A stretch of DNA of 64,000 nt, taken from the NCBI RefSeq assembly GCF_033115175.1, contig NC_084843.1, positions 59,932,474 to 59,996,473 on the forward strand. Direction: 5' to 3'. A program made the translations under genes and the position numbers. Position 1 is the first letter of the stretch, and every line of letters starts with the position of its first letter. The DNA comes from Lepus europaeus. Lineage: Eukaryota > Chordata > Mammalia > Lagomorpha > Leporidae. The notes beneath the pieces are model-generated. The model was not told the origin of the DNA and did no database searches. It was given only the letters and a program-made list of their open reading frames with translations. This document shows positions 44,824 to 55,529 of this stretch, piece by piece.

Positions 44824-45394
44824 TAAAATTATTAAAAAAAAAAAAAAGTGGTGGGCAGGTTGCTGATCTGTTAGTTATACATAATTATGCTGCCTTCCAC
44901 TTGCACTAACTTGGTGTCATGACTACATGTGCAAGTCATGGGACACTTATTTGGCTTTTAATTTTTTCATCTGAAGGTGAAAGGTGACCTTTATGATCTG
45001 GGTGGGCCGGGAATGTTAGGTGATTCCCTACATTGCAGAGGAGAGAGCTTTTTTGCCCAACACCTGTAGTCTCTGCTCTCCATTTATTGAGGGAGAGGAC
45101 GGGAGAAGGACATGGTGTTTGCACTAAATGAGTTTCCTGTTGCTTGACTTAAGTGGAAAAAACCAAGGTCTCTATTAAAATCTCCAACCCCTGCTTAGAG
45201 ACCCATCTCTGGGCGTGGCTCTGGATCAGATCGGCTGTCTCCGGGGCTCTAAGGGGCAACTGTGACCAGAAAGATGGTTTTCAGAAAGTCCGCCTGAAAC
45301 AGAGGTTGGTGACCACCTGCCTGGCGACCAAGCACGCCCCAGGCTAGCCTGGGAGAGACCAGCGCTGGAGGACCTGGAGCCGCTCCCTGCCTGG

Positions 45395-45409
45395 CCAGCA
45401 GGTGGCGTG
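45395..45409 (+). promoter_or_regulatory. CTCF-like motif at the CpG-island edge
   Basis: CCAGCAGGTGGCGTG matches the CTCF core CCASYAGRKGGCRSY at 13 of 15 positions, including the AGGTGGC centre. It marks the upstream border of the SGPL1 CpG island. Confidence 0.5.
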
Positions 45410-45589
45410 CACGCGCACTGGGGCTCCGCGGGAGCGTGCGCGCGCGCGGCCTTCGGCGCGGGGCCGCGCACGTCGGGGCCCGGCGAGGCGGGTCGGCACC
45501 GGGGGGGGGGCTGTTTCCGGGAGGGGCGGGGCCGCCGGCGGCCGCACCTCCAATCTCGGCGGCGGCGGCGGCGGCGGCAGGGGGAGCCC

Positions 45590-45916
45590 GAGCCCCGCGG
45601 CGCGCGAGTCGGTGGCGAGCTGAGGAAGCGAGGCGGGAGGTGGAGCCGACCGGCGAGGGACCGTGCCGGAGGAAAGGAGCGGGGACGCTGGTTCCGGCCT
45701 GAGGAGGTGGACGGGCCGCCGCGGGCTCCGGGGGAGGGGGCGGGTCGGGACGGCGGGGCCGGGGAGGGCGAGGCCCGGGCGGCCGAGGCCCGGGGCCGGC
45801 GCGCGAGGGGCGCTGAGGGAGAGGATGGAGCCGGGTCCGGGCCCCGGCGCGCTGCGGAGGGCTCGGCCGCCGGGTTTGCGGACCTCAGCCCCGGGGACTG
45901 GCCGTGGGGACGGCGG
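45590..45916 (+). other. SGPL1: Candidate SGPL1 noncoding exon 1
   Basis: A GC-rich stretch ends at CGG|GTGAAG (45916/45917). A second possible donor, GGG|GTGAGG, is at 45969/45970. The start is a guess inside the CpG island. An upstream ATG at 45825 with A at -3 and G at +4 lies in this exon. With either donor the frame continues without a stop into the recognised SGPL1 start. Confidence 0.4.
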
Positions 45917-46182
45917 GTGAAGGCGAGCGCCGGGCCGGGTTGCGGTGGCCGGAGTCCGGCCCTGGTGGGGTGAGGGGCGGCGCTCGGGGCGCGGGACCCC
46001 GGCCGGGACGGGCTGGGCGTGTCCCCCGGCGGCGCCCACCTGCGTGGACGGCGCCGTGGGCCCCGGGTCTGGGCGCGCGAGTCGCCGGCGAGGGTGGGGT
46101 GCGGCCCGAGCCCGCGCGGGGGACCCCGCGTGGGCCGCCGGGCAGAGCCTCGCGCGTGAACAGACGTGTCTCCCTTTGACAG

Positions 46183-46234
46183 ACGCCGAGAGGACGTGGG
46201 CGAGGCGATGCCCGGCTCGGACCTGCTGGCGCTG
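46183..46234 (+). other. SGPL1: SGPL1 exon 2 (5' UTR end plus start codon)
   Basis: The acceptor is gtgtctccctttgacag (AG at 46181-46182) and the donor CTG|GTGAGT at 46234/46235. The exon is 52 nt: 25 nt of leader, then nine codons. Confidence 0.8.
46208..46234 (+). CDS. SGPL1: SGPL1 first coding exon (sphingosine-1-phosphate lyase)
   Basis: ATG at 46208 opens MPGSDLLAL, then a consensus donor GTGAGT. Human SGPL1 begins MPSTDLLML by recall, with the exon boundary in the same place. Conserved gene order (ADAMTS14, TBATA, SGPL1) and the CpG island support the call. SGPL1 is a PLP-dependent lyase of the ER membrane that splits sphingosine-1-phosphate into hexadecenal and phosphoethanolamine, the exit step of sphingolipid breakdown. 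Only the luminal N-terminal tip is present here. The membrane anchor, PLP lysine and catalytic domain lie beyond the window. Kozak context is moderate (G at -3, C at +4). Confidence 0.85.
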
Positions 46235-46433
46235 GTGAGTCCCGGCCGGCCGGCCTGCAGCGCCGTGCGGAGGGTCGCCCTCGACGCTGGCCTTGGGTAG
46301 CCGAGCGGTTATTTCTGCCACGTTTTACTTGGGGCTCCGTGGTCAGGGTGAATACAGGACCTCTTCAGTTCGGGAGAACTTACCCACTCTCTTTTTCTTG
46401 GGTTCCGTCTCTCCCTGGCTACCCGGACAGTTA

Positions 46434-46459
46434 AAAAAACAACAACAACAACAACAACA
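46434..46459. repeat. (AAC)n microsatellite
   Basis: About eight AAC units, pure. The surrounding sequence is intron, so any Gln-rich translation of it is meaningless. Confidence 0.85.
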
Positions 46460-48267
46460 GAAACCTGTTACTGAGTGTGGTCGGGGTCTGCCGTGTCTTT
46501 GTACGTCTTTGTCTCCCAGACCGGAGTTAGAATCCCGGGAAGCAGATCCCATGCCTGAATTGTTTGAAGATGAATAAGCGCTTACTGTGGCGCTGCGCAC
46601 ACAGCCAGGGCTTAGCAAACGCCGGGGAACTCGAGCTCTTCAGTGGCCCACAAGTGTGCCCGCTGTGGTGGAGGCTGTGCCCTCCCGCCGAGAGCTTTCT
46701 GTGCTGGGCGGAAAAGCTTTGCAGATGAGCGTTTACCGTGATACCATTTTATTCTTGGGACATTGGTGATTCCACGGAAGCTCTTTAGTGTCAGATTTGT
46801 GGGGAGCCCGTAGCTTTCACATAGAGATACAGGAAAAGTATCTGGGTTTATTGAGTTCTGGTTGAATAAGTTTGATAGCTGCTTGTGTAAAATCGGTGAT
46901 TTACATATAATTATTTTCTCTATCTCACCGACCAGGAGGTCGGTTGGCCCTGGGAAATTGGGAAACACGGCTAGTGAGGGTTGCTTATATCCGAGCAGGA
47001 GGGATAGAGAAGAGGGAGATTGAGTTTGAGGTGGGCATGAGGATGGCCTTAGGTTGTGTTTGGGAGACACAGATCCCCATGAAAAGTTCACCTAAAATAG
47101 CTCCTTGCCCCAAATTACCTGAATTTTTAAGAGCTCATTAATAGACATGCAATTTTAAATTTTCATTCCAAGAGCGTTATGTTAGAAACATTGGCAACTA
47201 AATTGCAAAAGGAAACAGCCCCTTCCCCCCAGTGCCCTCCATCCTGTCCGCCTTCACCCCCACTGCAGTGGTTCCATCACCCAGGGGTAAATGCCGCCAG
47301 CATCTTGGAGGGGGAGGCTGTGACTTGTGACTGTTTCTCCTGTCAGAGCGCAGCACAGCGTGTCTGTGTGTGGTAGGTCGCCGCCTGTGAGTAGGATCTC
47401 TCTGTGCGGAGATGTGCTTGTTACTTCTTGGGCCTCTGAGTTGACTTTCAGTGAGCAGAGGTTGCTTTTATTCATGTTAACTTTGGAATCTGTTCTGAAG
47501 CTTTTCTCTGTCTGTCGCCATCCCTTTCCCGTCCTCAGTGGATAATCTCAGATATTTAGGGGTTTGCTTTGTTGCTTTAGGGGCTAATCCATGGAGGAGC
47601 GGCCCTGAACAGCCACCACTTTCAGAAGCCGGCATTCTCGTTGCGTGAAGGGCTTTCACTGAAGCGCTCATCCCTTCCTTGACTCGAATGTGCTGTTTGG
47701 AGCCGAACTGCAAAGAACTGATGACTAGGGCTGGGTCTTCAGCGGCACAGCAACCCACCCCGGGCAGAGCGCATGGTGTTTCTCCAACCACTTTATGTGA
47801 TAAGTTCTTGGTCCTCCACCGTGGAAGAAAGGACCCACGTGATAGCTTGAGTGCAGAGCAGCATCCCAATAGTCGTAGGAGTTAGAGCAGCCTCTTCTGT
47901 ATTAGTGGTTTGGAATGTCTCTAATGGCTGTCAGCCACCTGTCCTTTCTGCTAATGGGATAAATTAGCAAAAGCTAGGAAACAGTACCGGGTAGATACAG
48001 GAGTAATAAAATAACTCCTGAGGTTTACATCTTTGAGCTTATGGTACATGCCAGGCGCGGAAGTAGGTACTCTACAAACTTCATTTTAACAAAAACCTTT
48101 GAAAAGCGCACTGACATCTTCCTAGTTTTGCTCAGGTGACCTGACTTCAGGTCCCTCCTTCTCACTACTTGTTGGTGACAGTTTTCATGGTAGGGGTCAG
48201 AGGTTGCTGGTGGTTGTGTCTGGTGGGAGAGAACTGGTGCAGAGCAGAAAGGGTGGACTAGCTCTGC

Positions 48268-48282
48268 CCTCCAGGGGGCACT
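48268..48282 (+). promoter_or_regulatory. CTCF-like motif in SGPL1 intron
   Basis: CCTCCAGGGGGCACT matches CCASYAGRKGGCRSY at 14 of 15 positions, the best of the plus-oriented matches in the window. Confidence 0.5.
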
Positions 48283-48353
48283 TTGTGAAAGTGGAGAGGT
48301 GGTAGGAGTCCTTGTCTTGTCTTCTGGCATACATGTTTCATTATAAAATCTCG

Positions 48354-48377
48354 TTTTTTTTTTTTTTTTTTTTTTTT
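48354..48377. repeat. Poly-T run (24 T)
   Basis: This is an uninterrupted T run without a recognisable SINE body attached. Confidence 0.8.
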
Positions 48378-48496
48378 CCGTTTAACACTGTAGAGAGGCC
48401 AATTATCTTGAGAATCTTAAAGTTAGTATCTGTAAATATGATGGTGTAGTCTTTGAATTTCATTTCAGAAGAGTAGAGGGCATTACAAAATGAAAA

Positions 48497-48772
48497 AAAT
48501 TTTAAAGATTACAGATTAGCAGGATTGAGAGATCTTCCATCTGCTGGTCCATTCCCCAGTTGGCAGTGACAGCCAGGGCTGGGCCAGGCTGAAGCCAGGA
48601 ACCTGGAATTCCATCCCTGTCTTCCATAGGGACCCAAGTGTTGGACCATCTGCTTTCCCAGGTGCATTGGCAGGGAGCTGGATTGGAAGTGAAGTGGTAC
48701 TCCAATCAGTACTCATATGGGATACTGTTGCTGTTGCCAGAGCGGCAGCTTAACCTGCTGGCCTCAAAAATA
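48497..48772 (-). repeat. C-repeat SINE, antisense, shortened
   Basis: 'gattgagagatcttccatctgctggtccattccccagttggc', 'tccatagggacccaagtgttggaccatc' and 'cagcttaacctgctggcctc' are present. The GA tract and part of the tail are missing. A T run (48774-48797) follows directly. Confidence 0.85.
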
Positions 48773-49362
48773 CTTTTTTTTTTTTTTTTTTTTTTTTATA
48801 ACAAAAGGAAGTTGGGTCTGATAGGGTGTAAAGTCACTGTGTTTGGAGTAAAACATGGAGATCACCTGGAGTACATATATAGCAGAACTCGAATCCAGAC
48901 CCGGGAGCTTGGGCTGTCGGCCTCAGTGTGTTCCTGCTGCCACTTTGGTCTTCGTTCGATTGCCTGCCTTTCCCATTTGCTCTTTTGTGACGTGTGGACC
49001 GTAACACTTTCTACCGACGTCTCAGAATACCGGGTAGTCATGTTCTTCTCTGAGAGCTGCGGTGCTTTCAGGATTCTAGTCCGGCGATGTTGTAGCAGCC
49101 TTTCTCTGTGTTGCCTGCCATTCATCTCGTCTGTATTATTCTCCTCTGTGGAGGGTGGCGTCACTTTGCAAGTTATGAAACCCTTAGGATTTTTAAGGAA
49201 AAGGTGCATTATAAAGCCAAATCTATTCCTTTGGTGGCTTTTCTTTTTTCCCTTCCAAAGATGATGAATAAATTAGCTGGTATTCATAGGTGCATCAGGG
49301 TTATTAACAAGTGCACTCTGGGAGATCTGGGTGGGGTTTGAGTGACCAGTGTCTATAGAGGG

Positions 49363-49560
49363 TAGGGGTTTTCAGCCAGGGACAGTTTTGCCCCCCAAGG
49401 ACATCTGGCAATGTCTGGAGACATCTTTGGTTGTCACAGCTGTCTGGTGCTACTGGCATTTAGTGGCTAGAAGTCGGGATGCAGCTGGGTATTGTGTGAT
49501 GTGCCTCGTCCCCTATGATGGGGCTTAGAACCTCATACTACTGAGGCTGAGAAACCCTGC
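49363..49560 (+). mobile_element. MER5A-like hAT DNA transposon fossil
   Basis: 'cagttttgccccccaaggacatctggcaatgtctggagacatctttggttgtcacagctg' followed by 'ggtgctactggcatttagtggctagaagtcgggatgcagct' and the end 'gaggctgagaaaccctg' match the non-autonomous hAT-Charlie element MER5A. The decayed ends 'taggggttttcagcc' and 'ggctgagaaaccctg' are its terminal inverted repeats. It codes for nothing. Confidence 0.88.
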
Positions 49561-51539
49561 TGTGGGCAGGAGATGACCAGGTGTCTGGGTGGTATGTGCT
49601 ATGGTATGGGTGGGGACTGAGTCTTGGGGCCTGATGGGAATGCTACAGTGTTGCTTGGGCATGTTTTGCCCATAGGCCCAGTGCTGTTGGAAAGTGTCCA
49701 GCACCGTCTCCTGCAGCAAAGCACCATTCTTAGGGAAGGTTTGCCTTCTTAGCATTTCTGCAGCACTCGCGATTCGATCACAGCAAGCCTCTCTTGGCTA
49801 TGGCTTTTTGTTTGTTTTTTTTGATTTGAAAATGGAATCTTTCCAGTTCTTTGAGCTTTATCTTTGACCTTTGATTCTTTTTCAGGGAAACTTTCTTTCT
49901 GATCTGAAGTGGGATTTTAGTATAAAGCTGAAAGATTGACATTAAAAGCTCATTTCTGTTATTTGAAGCTGATGCGTTGTTTATAGAACTAGGTAGAAGA
50001 AAGAGAAAATTCACTGGGACTGGCAGATAGGACATTTAAAATTCTGTTGATGATTTGCCATGTAGGATGAGCACTATGTTTGGCACTTGTCCATTCTTAT
50101 AAATGAAGTAGAATAGTAATAATTTCTCCAGCCTTTGTTCTAGGGGCAGGGGGAGTTATAAATAAACTCCAAATCCCAGTGTTTGGCTTAGCTTTGCAGT
50201 CTGCATGTCAGGAATTTTTAGTAACATTTATCTTCTTAATTAGGCTTTGCCCAATCTAGTATTGCATACAGTTTGTACACATAGGTGGCATAATTGAGAA
50301 TTGGCCTGGCGTTAAGAATTTTCCATAGGGAGCTGATTTGTAGTGAATCAGCTTGTATGTGTAAACATACAGAGCCCATTTACTGAGAGACCAGCCATGC
50401 CATGGGGTGAGGGGAGGTCGGGGCCATCTGGGAGCATGGAACAGTGAAGGCTGAAGGTAGCTGATGAACTGTGTCAGTCATCTGGCGCCCTCCTGCAGTG
50501 TGGCTGAGGAGGTCAGGGATATTCACAAAGGCTGGGCAGGTGAGGGAAAACCAGCAGGGCATGGTGAAACAGCCCAGGGCCAGCAGCCAGAGATACCATC
50601 ACTCTCAGACCTGAGGGGACAAAGGAGAGCGTAGCTTCTGGAATCTAGAGAGTGTAGCTGGAGGAGAAAGTCAGCTGTATGAGAGTAGCCGCTGCCTGCC
50701 AGTGCCCCGGCAGAGAGGGAGTCCAGGGGAGTAAATGCCTCCAGCTCTTCCCTACTCTGATTTCCATTGGCCAACCCAGCTGGAACACAGAGGACGGAGC
50801 GCCTGGGGGGGCCATAGCACAGCTGGAGAAGTTTCCGTGGAGGCTGTGGAGGAGAGAGGGGGAACGCCCAGCATGCCGAAGCTGAGGTCAAGTTAGTTTT
50901 AAAAAGCAAAGCAGGAAGATAGGACTCGGGCTCAGTCCTGAAAATGGATAGGATATAAATTGTTAGGGAAGAGCAGTGTTCTTGCTGATAGCAACAGGAG
51001 GAAGGTAGACTCAGAGGCAAAGTGTCACTGGCTTTGGCAAGCCCGGAACGGCTTTGTGCCAGTGGTGGGTAGCCATGGAATCAGACTCGCTGAGAGGGCC
51101 TGTAGAAGTCCTGTGGTCCAGCTTTCTTGCTGTGTAGGCGCCCTTGCACAGTGCTCTGTCCTGTGTGAGTGCCGAGTGCTTTCTCAGGAAGTCCTTTCTG
51201 CGGTTGGAAGCTTATGCGCTGGAAAGGTTTTCACCTGTCCAAATCACCAAAGGAGTCAGTTAGGATAGATTTGGCTGGATGAGTATGTAACAGAAAAAGC
51301 AAACGCAATAGAGAGATTTTTAAAAAAGTTCTATTTCTCTGAAGGCAGAGAAATGTGGCCCACGTGGTCATTCTCAGATGTTTGAGATTCCAGGCTGTGG
51401 CGTCCCCACCAGGGGTGCATCCTCTCCTGGTGCAGGGTAGCTGTGGGTTCCGCCTGTCAAGGTCATGTTTTGTTCAATAGCAAGAGGAAAGGGGAGAAGG
51501 AATTACCTTTCTTTTTAATTAAAGATGCTTTTGTGTGAA

Positions 51540-52560
51540 ATTTATGAAACAGGCAAAATTGTGTTTAAAGCACGTCTACATTTTAAAGAATGTTACAGAA
51601 AACAACCCTATATTTGCTGCCCATGTTAAGAAATGGAACATTTACCCCAATGCCATGTGCCCTACCTTGTCACATACCTCCCGTCTTCCCTTCATCAAGA
51701 TGTAACCACGATCCCGACCTTTAGAATAATTACTCCCTTGCTGCTGTTTTTAAATTAGTATTACCACCTACATATGCATAGTTTAGTTTTGTTTTTTAAC
51801 TTGATATAAATGGATTTATATGTATTTTTTGAGATTTTCCTATGTTCAGTATTTGTGAGATTCATCCAATATTACTTGCATGTAGTTCATTCGTTTTCAT
51901 GCTGTTCAGTATTTTAATTATTTGACTACAATATAGTTTATTTATCTACTTGATTAATAGTGGACGTTTGAATTGTTTCCAAGTGGGGGCTTTTTTGAAC
52001 TTTACCATTATGAACTTTATTTTTTTTAAAGATTTATTTATTTGAAAGGCAGGGTTAAAGAGAGAGAGAGAAATCTTCCATCTTACTGGTTCATTTTCCA
52101 AATGCCCGCAAAGGCTGGGGCTGGGCCATGCTGAAACCAGGAACCAGGTGCTTCATCCTGGTCTCCCATGTGGGTGCAGGGGCCCAAGGACTTGGATCTG
52201 CTGCTTTCGCAGGCACGTTAGCAGGAATCTGGATCAGAAGTGGAGCAGCCACAGCACCGGCCCTTTTGCTCAACCTTTGTGAGTCAGGGATGCTCTTGTG
52301 TTCCACTACTTTTTTTCTTACTGCTGTGTAGTATTACTGTGTATAAATATGTTGCAACTGATTTATTCCTTCTGCAGTTGATGAACAACTGTTTTCAGTA
52401 ATTTTGACTGTTGTGAATGACACTGTTGGCTTCCTGAATGTGTCTTTCGGTACTCATAAATAGAATTGCTAGAGTAATGTATACTACCAAATTGCTTTCC
52501 AAAGTCATTGTGCCAGTTTATACTCTTTTAGAGTCTTCTGTAATAATATTTTTGGGTCTA
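51540..52560 (-). repeat. L1 3'-end fragment, antisense, split by a SINE
   Basis: 'tatagtttatttatctacttgattaatagtggacgtttgaattgtttccaagtgggggc' and 'acttaatagaattgctagagtaatgta ... caaattgctttccaaagtcattgtgccagtttatactc' type text is the complement of an old L1 3' region. The SINE at 52026-52263 interrupts it. Parts of the motif occur twice (about 51930 and 52330), so two overlapping copies are possible. Confidence 0.65.
52026..52263 (-). repeat. C-repeat SINE, antisense, internally shortened
   Basis: 'ttaaagatttatttatttgaaaggcagggttaaagag' begins it and 'gtggagcagccacagcaccggccc' ends it. About 70 bp of the usual head region are missing. Confidence 0.9.
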
Positions 52561-53529
52561 CCTTTGGATAATGCTTGTTAAATTTCTGCTGTCTGCATCC
52601 TGGACTTAGAGAGAGCACTGAGCACACTTTCTCAAAGTAGCATAGGACCTTTTTAAATGTGAAATGTGCTTAATTTTCTGTAATTTCCCCAGAGAATGAA
52701 GCCTGCTGCATTTTTGTTCATCTAGTCTATACATAATAATAAACGTTTGGGATCAAGCAAGCTTGATTATTTTTTAGTATTAAGAGGGCAGTGATGAGGG
52801 CAGGATTTTAGTGTTGCAAAGTAACATTTGTACTAGCATGGAAGTGGCTCTTGTTAACGCTTTCTCTCAGTGCTGGGGGAAGCACGCTCTGTGGAGATGG
52901 CTCTGAAAAGGAACAGACCAGTGCTGTGGTGCGTTCCAGTCTTAATGGCACCTAGCCTTTGAGACACTTGAGGCAAATAGAAAATTCTGTTTTCAGTTTC
53001 TCACAGAATGGAATCTAGGGCAAATAGGAGAATGCCCTGGTGGACTTGCTCCTTATCTGGCTGGTGTGGCCAGGGAGAAGAAAGCCTCAGAGTTCACATC
53101 CCCCAGCTCTTCGTGGAAGCGTGTCCGATGGTGCCCTTTGCAGTCAGCGTGGGCTGTTTGGATGACTGAATGCGTACAGGTTTATGATGTGTACACAGAG
53201 TAGGTGACTGATTTTATCCTGTTTTGTTGGTGGGTAAGAGGGCGTTGTAGCCTTCTGATTTATTTAGTAGATTGTCGAAGGTTAAGAGTAGACTTCTCAT
53301 GTTCTTTACAGGTATCTGAGGAGCACCACATTACTAATATGTGTTTTATCACAACTGTCTATAAGGAAATACAACGTAGGCATGGCAGGCAAACTATCTA
53401 AGCCTCTCCCACGCCTTTGGGATTCTCTTAGGCCTTTGCAGAAGTTGTTTTCCCTAGCTATCATCAGAGAATTAAAATCCATCAAATATTTGATAAATTT
53501 ATTCTCTGTGGTTGTTTCCTTACTCTTTT

Positions 53530-53690
53530 ATCTCATTTAATATTCACAGCAAACCTATGAATGGTTTCTTTTTCTTGTCAGTCTTTTGTTGAGTTGTGAC
53601 AGTGGCATTCTGCAGGTGAGGAGACTCCAGTTGCAGAGGTTCAGTCACGTGGCAAAGGTCACACTGCTTCTCGGTGAGACTGAATATCAG
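53530..53690 (-). repeat. MIR SINE fragment, antisense
   Basis: 'aatattcacagcaaacctatgaatggt' and 'gcaggtgaggagactccagttgcagaggttcagtcacgtggcaaaggtcacac' follow MIR antisense. Confidence 0.75.
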
Positions 53691-54189
53691 TGCAGACTTT
53701 GTGGGACACCATGGCTACCTTTTTGTGGCTCTTGGAGGGTCCCCGGGAGGAGTGACGAAGTGTCCTTCAGGGAGAGTACTCACCGGTGACTGCCCTTCGC
53801 ACATATCTTGGGCAGTTGCTGTTTAGGATGTGCTTAGGAACGACCAAAGATAAAAATCAGTTTTAAGCTTTTCTCATTTTAGCAGTTAGTGATGAATGTT
53901 TATGAATCCTAAGGGATATGTTTTTAGACAATAATGGCCCTCTTTGTCCAGTTGTACATAATTGCCCTATGGATTTTGAAGTTACTACTCATGGTCGCTT
54001 TTACTTGGAGTCCAGAGCATTTCTCTCTCTGGAATTGCCGTTTCTGCTTTGTCCCTTTTGGAAACTTTTTCAGTAGGCTTTTTCTTTCTTTTCTTTCTTT
54101 CTTTTTTTTTTTTTTAAAGGAAACCTGGGAATCCAAAGAATCTTAGGCCATTTGTCTTAGAGTACATTTGGTGAACACAAATGGAATTG

Positions 54190-54780
54190 TTTGGTCATGG
54201 TTCTTTTTTAAGTGTACAATTCTGTGTGTGTATGTGTGTGTGTGTGTTGACAGAGTTGTGCAGCCACCACAACACATTTTTAAAAAATTATTTCTTTATT
54301 TGAAAGGCACAGAGAAAGAGAGCCAGAGGGGAGGGAGAGATCTTCCATCTGTTGATTCACTTCCCTAATTCCTGCAACAGTTGGGGCTGGAAGCCTGGAA
54401 CTCAGTCCAGGGACCCAACTACTTGAACCTTCTCCTGCTGCCTCCCAGGGCGTGCAGTAGTGGGAAGCTTGGAATCACAAGAGGGAGCCAGCACTTGAAC
54501 TTGGCCATTCTGATACGGGTTGTGGGCATCCCAGGCAGCATCTTAATTACTGTGCCAAATGCCCAGCCTCACAATCAGTTTGAGGACATTTTTCCAAAGG
54601 AATTCAGTACTCACCAGTCACTTCCTTATTTCCCCCCAGTCTACTTTCTGTCTGTAGATTTGTTTATTCAGGACATTCCATGTGAAAGTTTCATATAATC
54701 TCATACAATGTGTGTCTTTCATGATTGACTTTTTCACTTCTTATAATGTTTTCAAGGTCTACCATGTTGTGGCATGAACC
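54190..54780 (-). repeat. L1 3'-end fragment, antisense, split by a SINE
   Basis: 'gacagagttgtgcagccaccac' to the left and 'cagtctactttctgtctgtagatttgtttattcaggacattccatgtg', 'tcatacaatgtgtg', 'ataatgttttcaaggtctaccatgttgtggcatg' to the right join into an L1 3' end once the SINE is removed. Confidence 0.7.
54283..54571 (-). repeat. C-repeat SINE, antisense
   Basis: It begins 'taaaaaattatttctttatttgaaaggcacagagaaagagag' and ends 'atcttaattactgtgccaaatgcccagcc'. It is inserted in an L1 fragment. Confidence 0.9.
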
Positions 54781-55125
54781 AGAACTGTGCTTTTTTTTTT
54801 TAATTGCAGTTATTGGGCTTACCTTGAAAATTTTAGGTAATGGATTTGTCTAATAATGTTTCTGTTTTGTTCTCACTTGTAGGATATATAGTATAGAGAT
54901 CTTGGACTTATTTTACAAATAATAGGACCTTTTGTAATACTAAGGCTACTTCTGTGATTAATTTTAGAGCAGGGATTATTAATTGGGAACTATAGACCTC
55001 AATGATTGGCCTTCAGGATGTCCTGAACTCTTTGTAAATATTTTGCAAGATTTTATAACCACAAGGATTTTTTGAAAGGAAATTTTCGGACCTCTGAAGC
55101 TCTCTAGATTTTGTTAAGAGATAAT

Positions 55126-55501
55126 GTTCTTTTTTTTTTTTCTTTTTTAAATTTTTGTTTATTTATTTATTTATTTATTTATTTTGACCGGTAGAGTTAG
55201 AGAGACAGAGAGAAAGGTCTTCCTTTTCCGTTGGTTCATCCCCCAAATGGCCACTATGGCAGGAGCTACGCCAGTGCGCTACACTGATCCGATGCCAGGA
55301 GCCAGGTGCTTCCTCCTGGTTTCCCATGGGGGTGAAGGGCCCAAGCACTTGGGCCATCCTCCACTGCCTTCCTGGGCCACAACAGAGAGCTAGACTGGAA
55401 GAGGAGCAACCGGGACAGAATCTGGCGCCCCAACTGGGACTAGAACCCAGTGTGCCAGCGCCGCAGGCGGAGGATTAGCCTAGTGAGCCATGGTGCCGGC
55501 C
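55126..55501 (-). repeat. C-repeat SINE (CTAGGCTAAT-head subfamily), antisense
   Basis: It includes a (TTTA)n tail (about 55157-55186), 'gtcttccttttccgttggttcatcccccaaatggcc', 'gactagaacccagtgtgccagcgccgcaggcggaggattagcctagtgagccatggtgccggcc'. The direct duplication aagagataat flanks it at 55116-55125 and 55502-55511. Confidence 0.95.
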
Positions 55502-55529
55502 AAGAGATAATTTTCAAAAACAAAATCAT

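Larger units (their letters stand above)
45390..46260 (+). promoter_or_regulatory. SGPL1: SGPL1 CpG-island promoter
   Basis: About 870 bp of very GC-rich, CpG-dense DNA, unlike its surroundings. It contains (GCG)n runs, a GC box GGGGCGGGGC at 45523-45532, ETS-type TTCCGG cores at 45515-45520 and 45692-45697, and an NRF1-like alternating GC stretch near 45434-45450. No TATA box was seen. This is a housekeeping-type promoter, and it overlaps the first coding exon of SGPL1. A run of ten G (45501-45510) may be an assembly weak point. Confidence 0.88.

Noticed and set aside
45344-46321. 325-codon open frame on the minus strand across the CpG island
   Set aside because: It is rich in Pro, Arg, Ala and Gly, which is what CpG-dense DNA gives by chance. 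It lies opposite the SGPL1 promoter and first exon and shows no domain or splice logic.
46434-46459. Poly-Gln-like coding repeat (AAC/CAA)n
   Set aside because: It lies in the SGPL1 intron with no exon around it. It is a plain trinucleotide microsatellite.
50478-50495. Further CTCF-like site (ctggcgccctcctgcag)
   Set aside because: It matches the first half of the reverse motif but fails in the CTRSTGG part.
53290-53401. Possible SGPL1 exon after 'gttctttacag'
   Set aside because: The acceptor looks fair, but the translation (VSEEHHITNMCFITTVYKEI...) does not resemble SGPL1 and no good donor follows.
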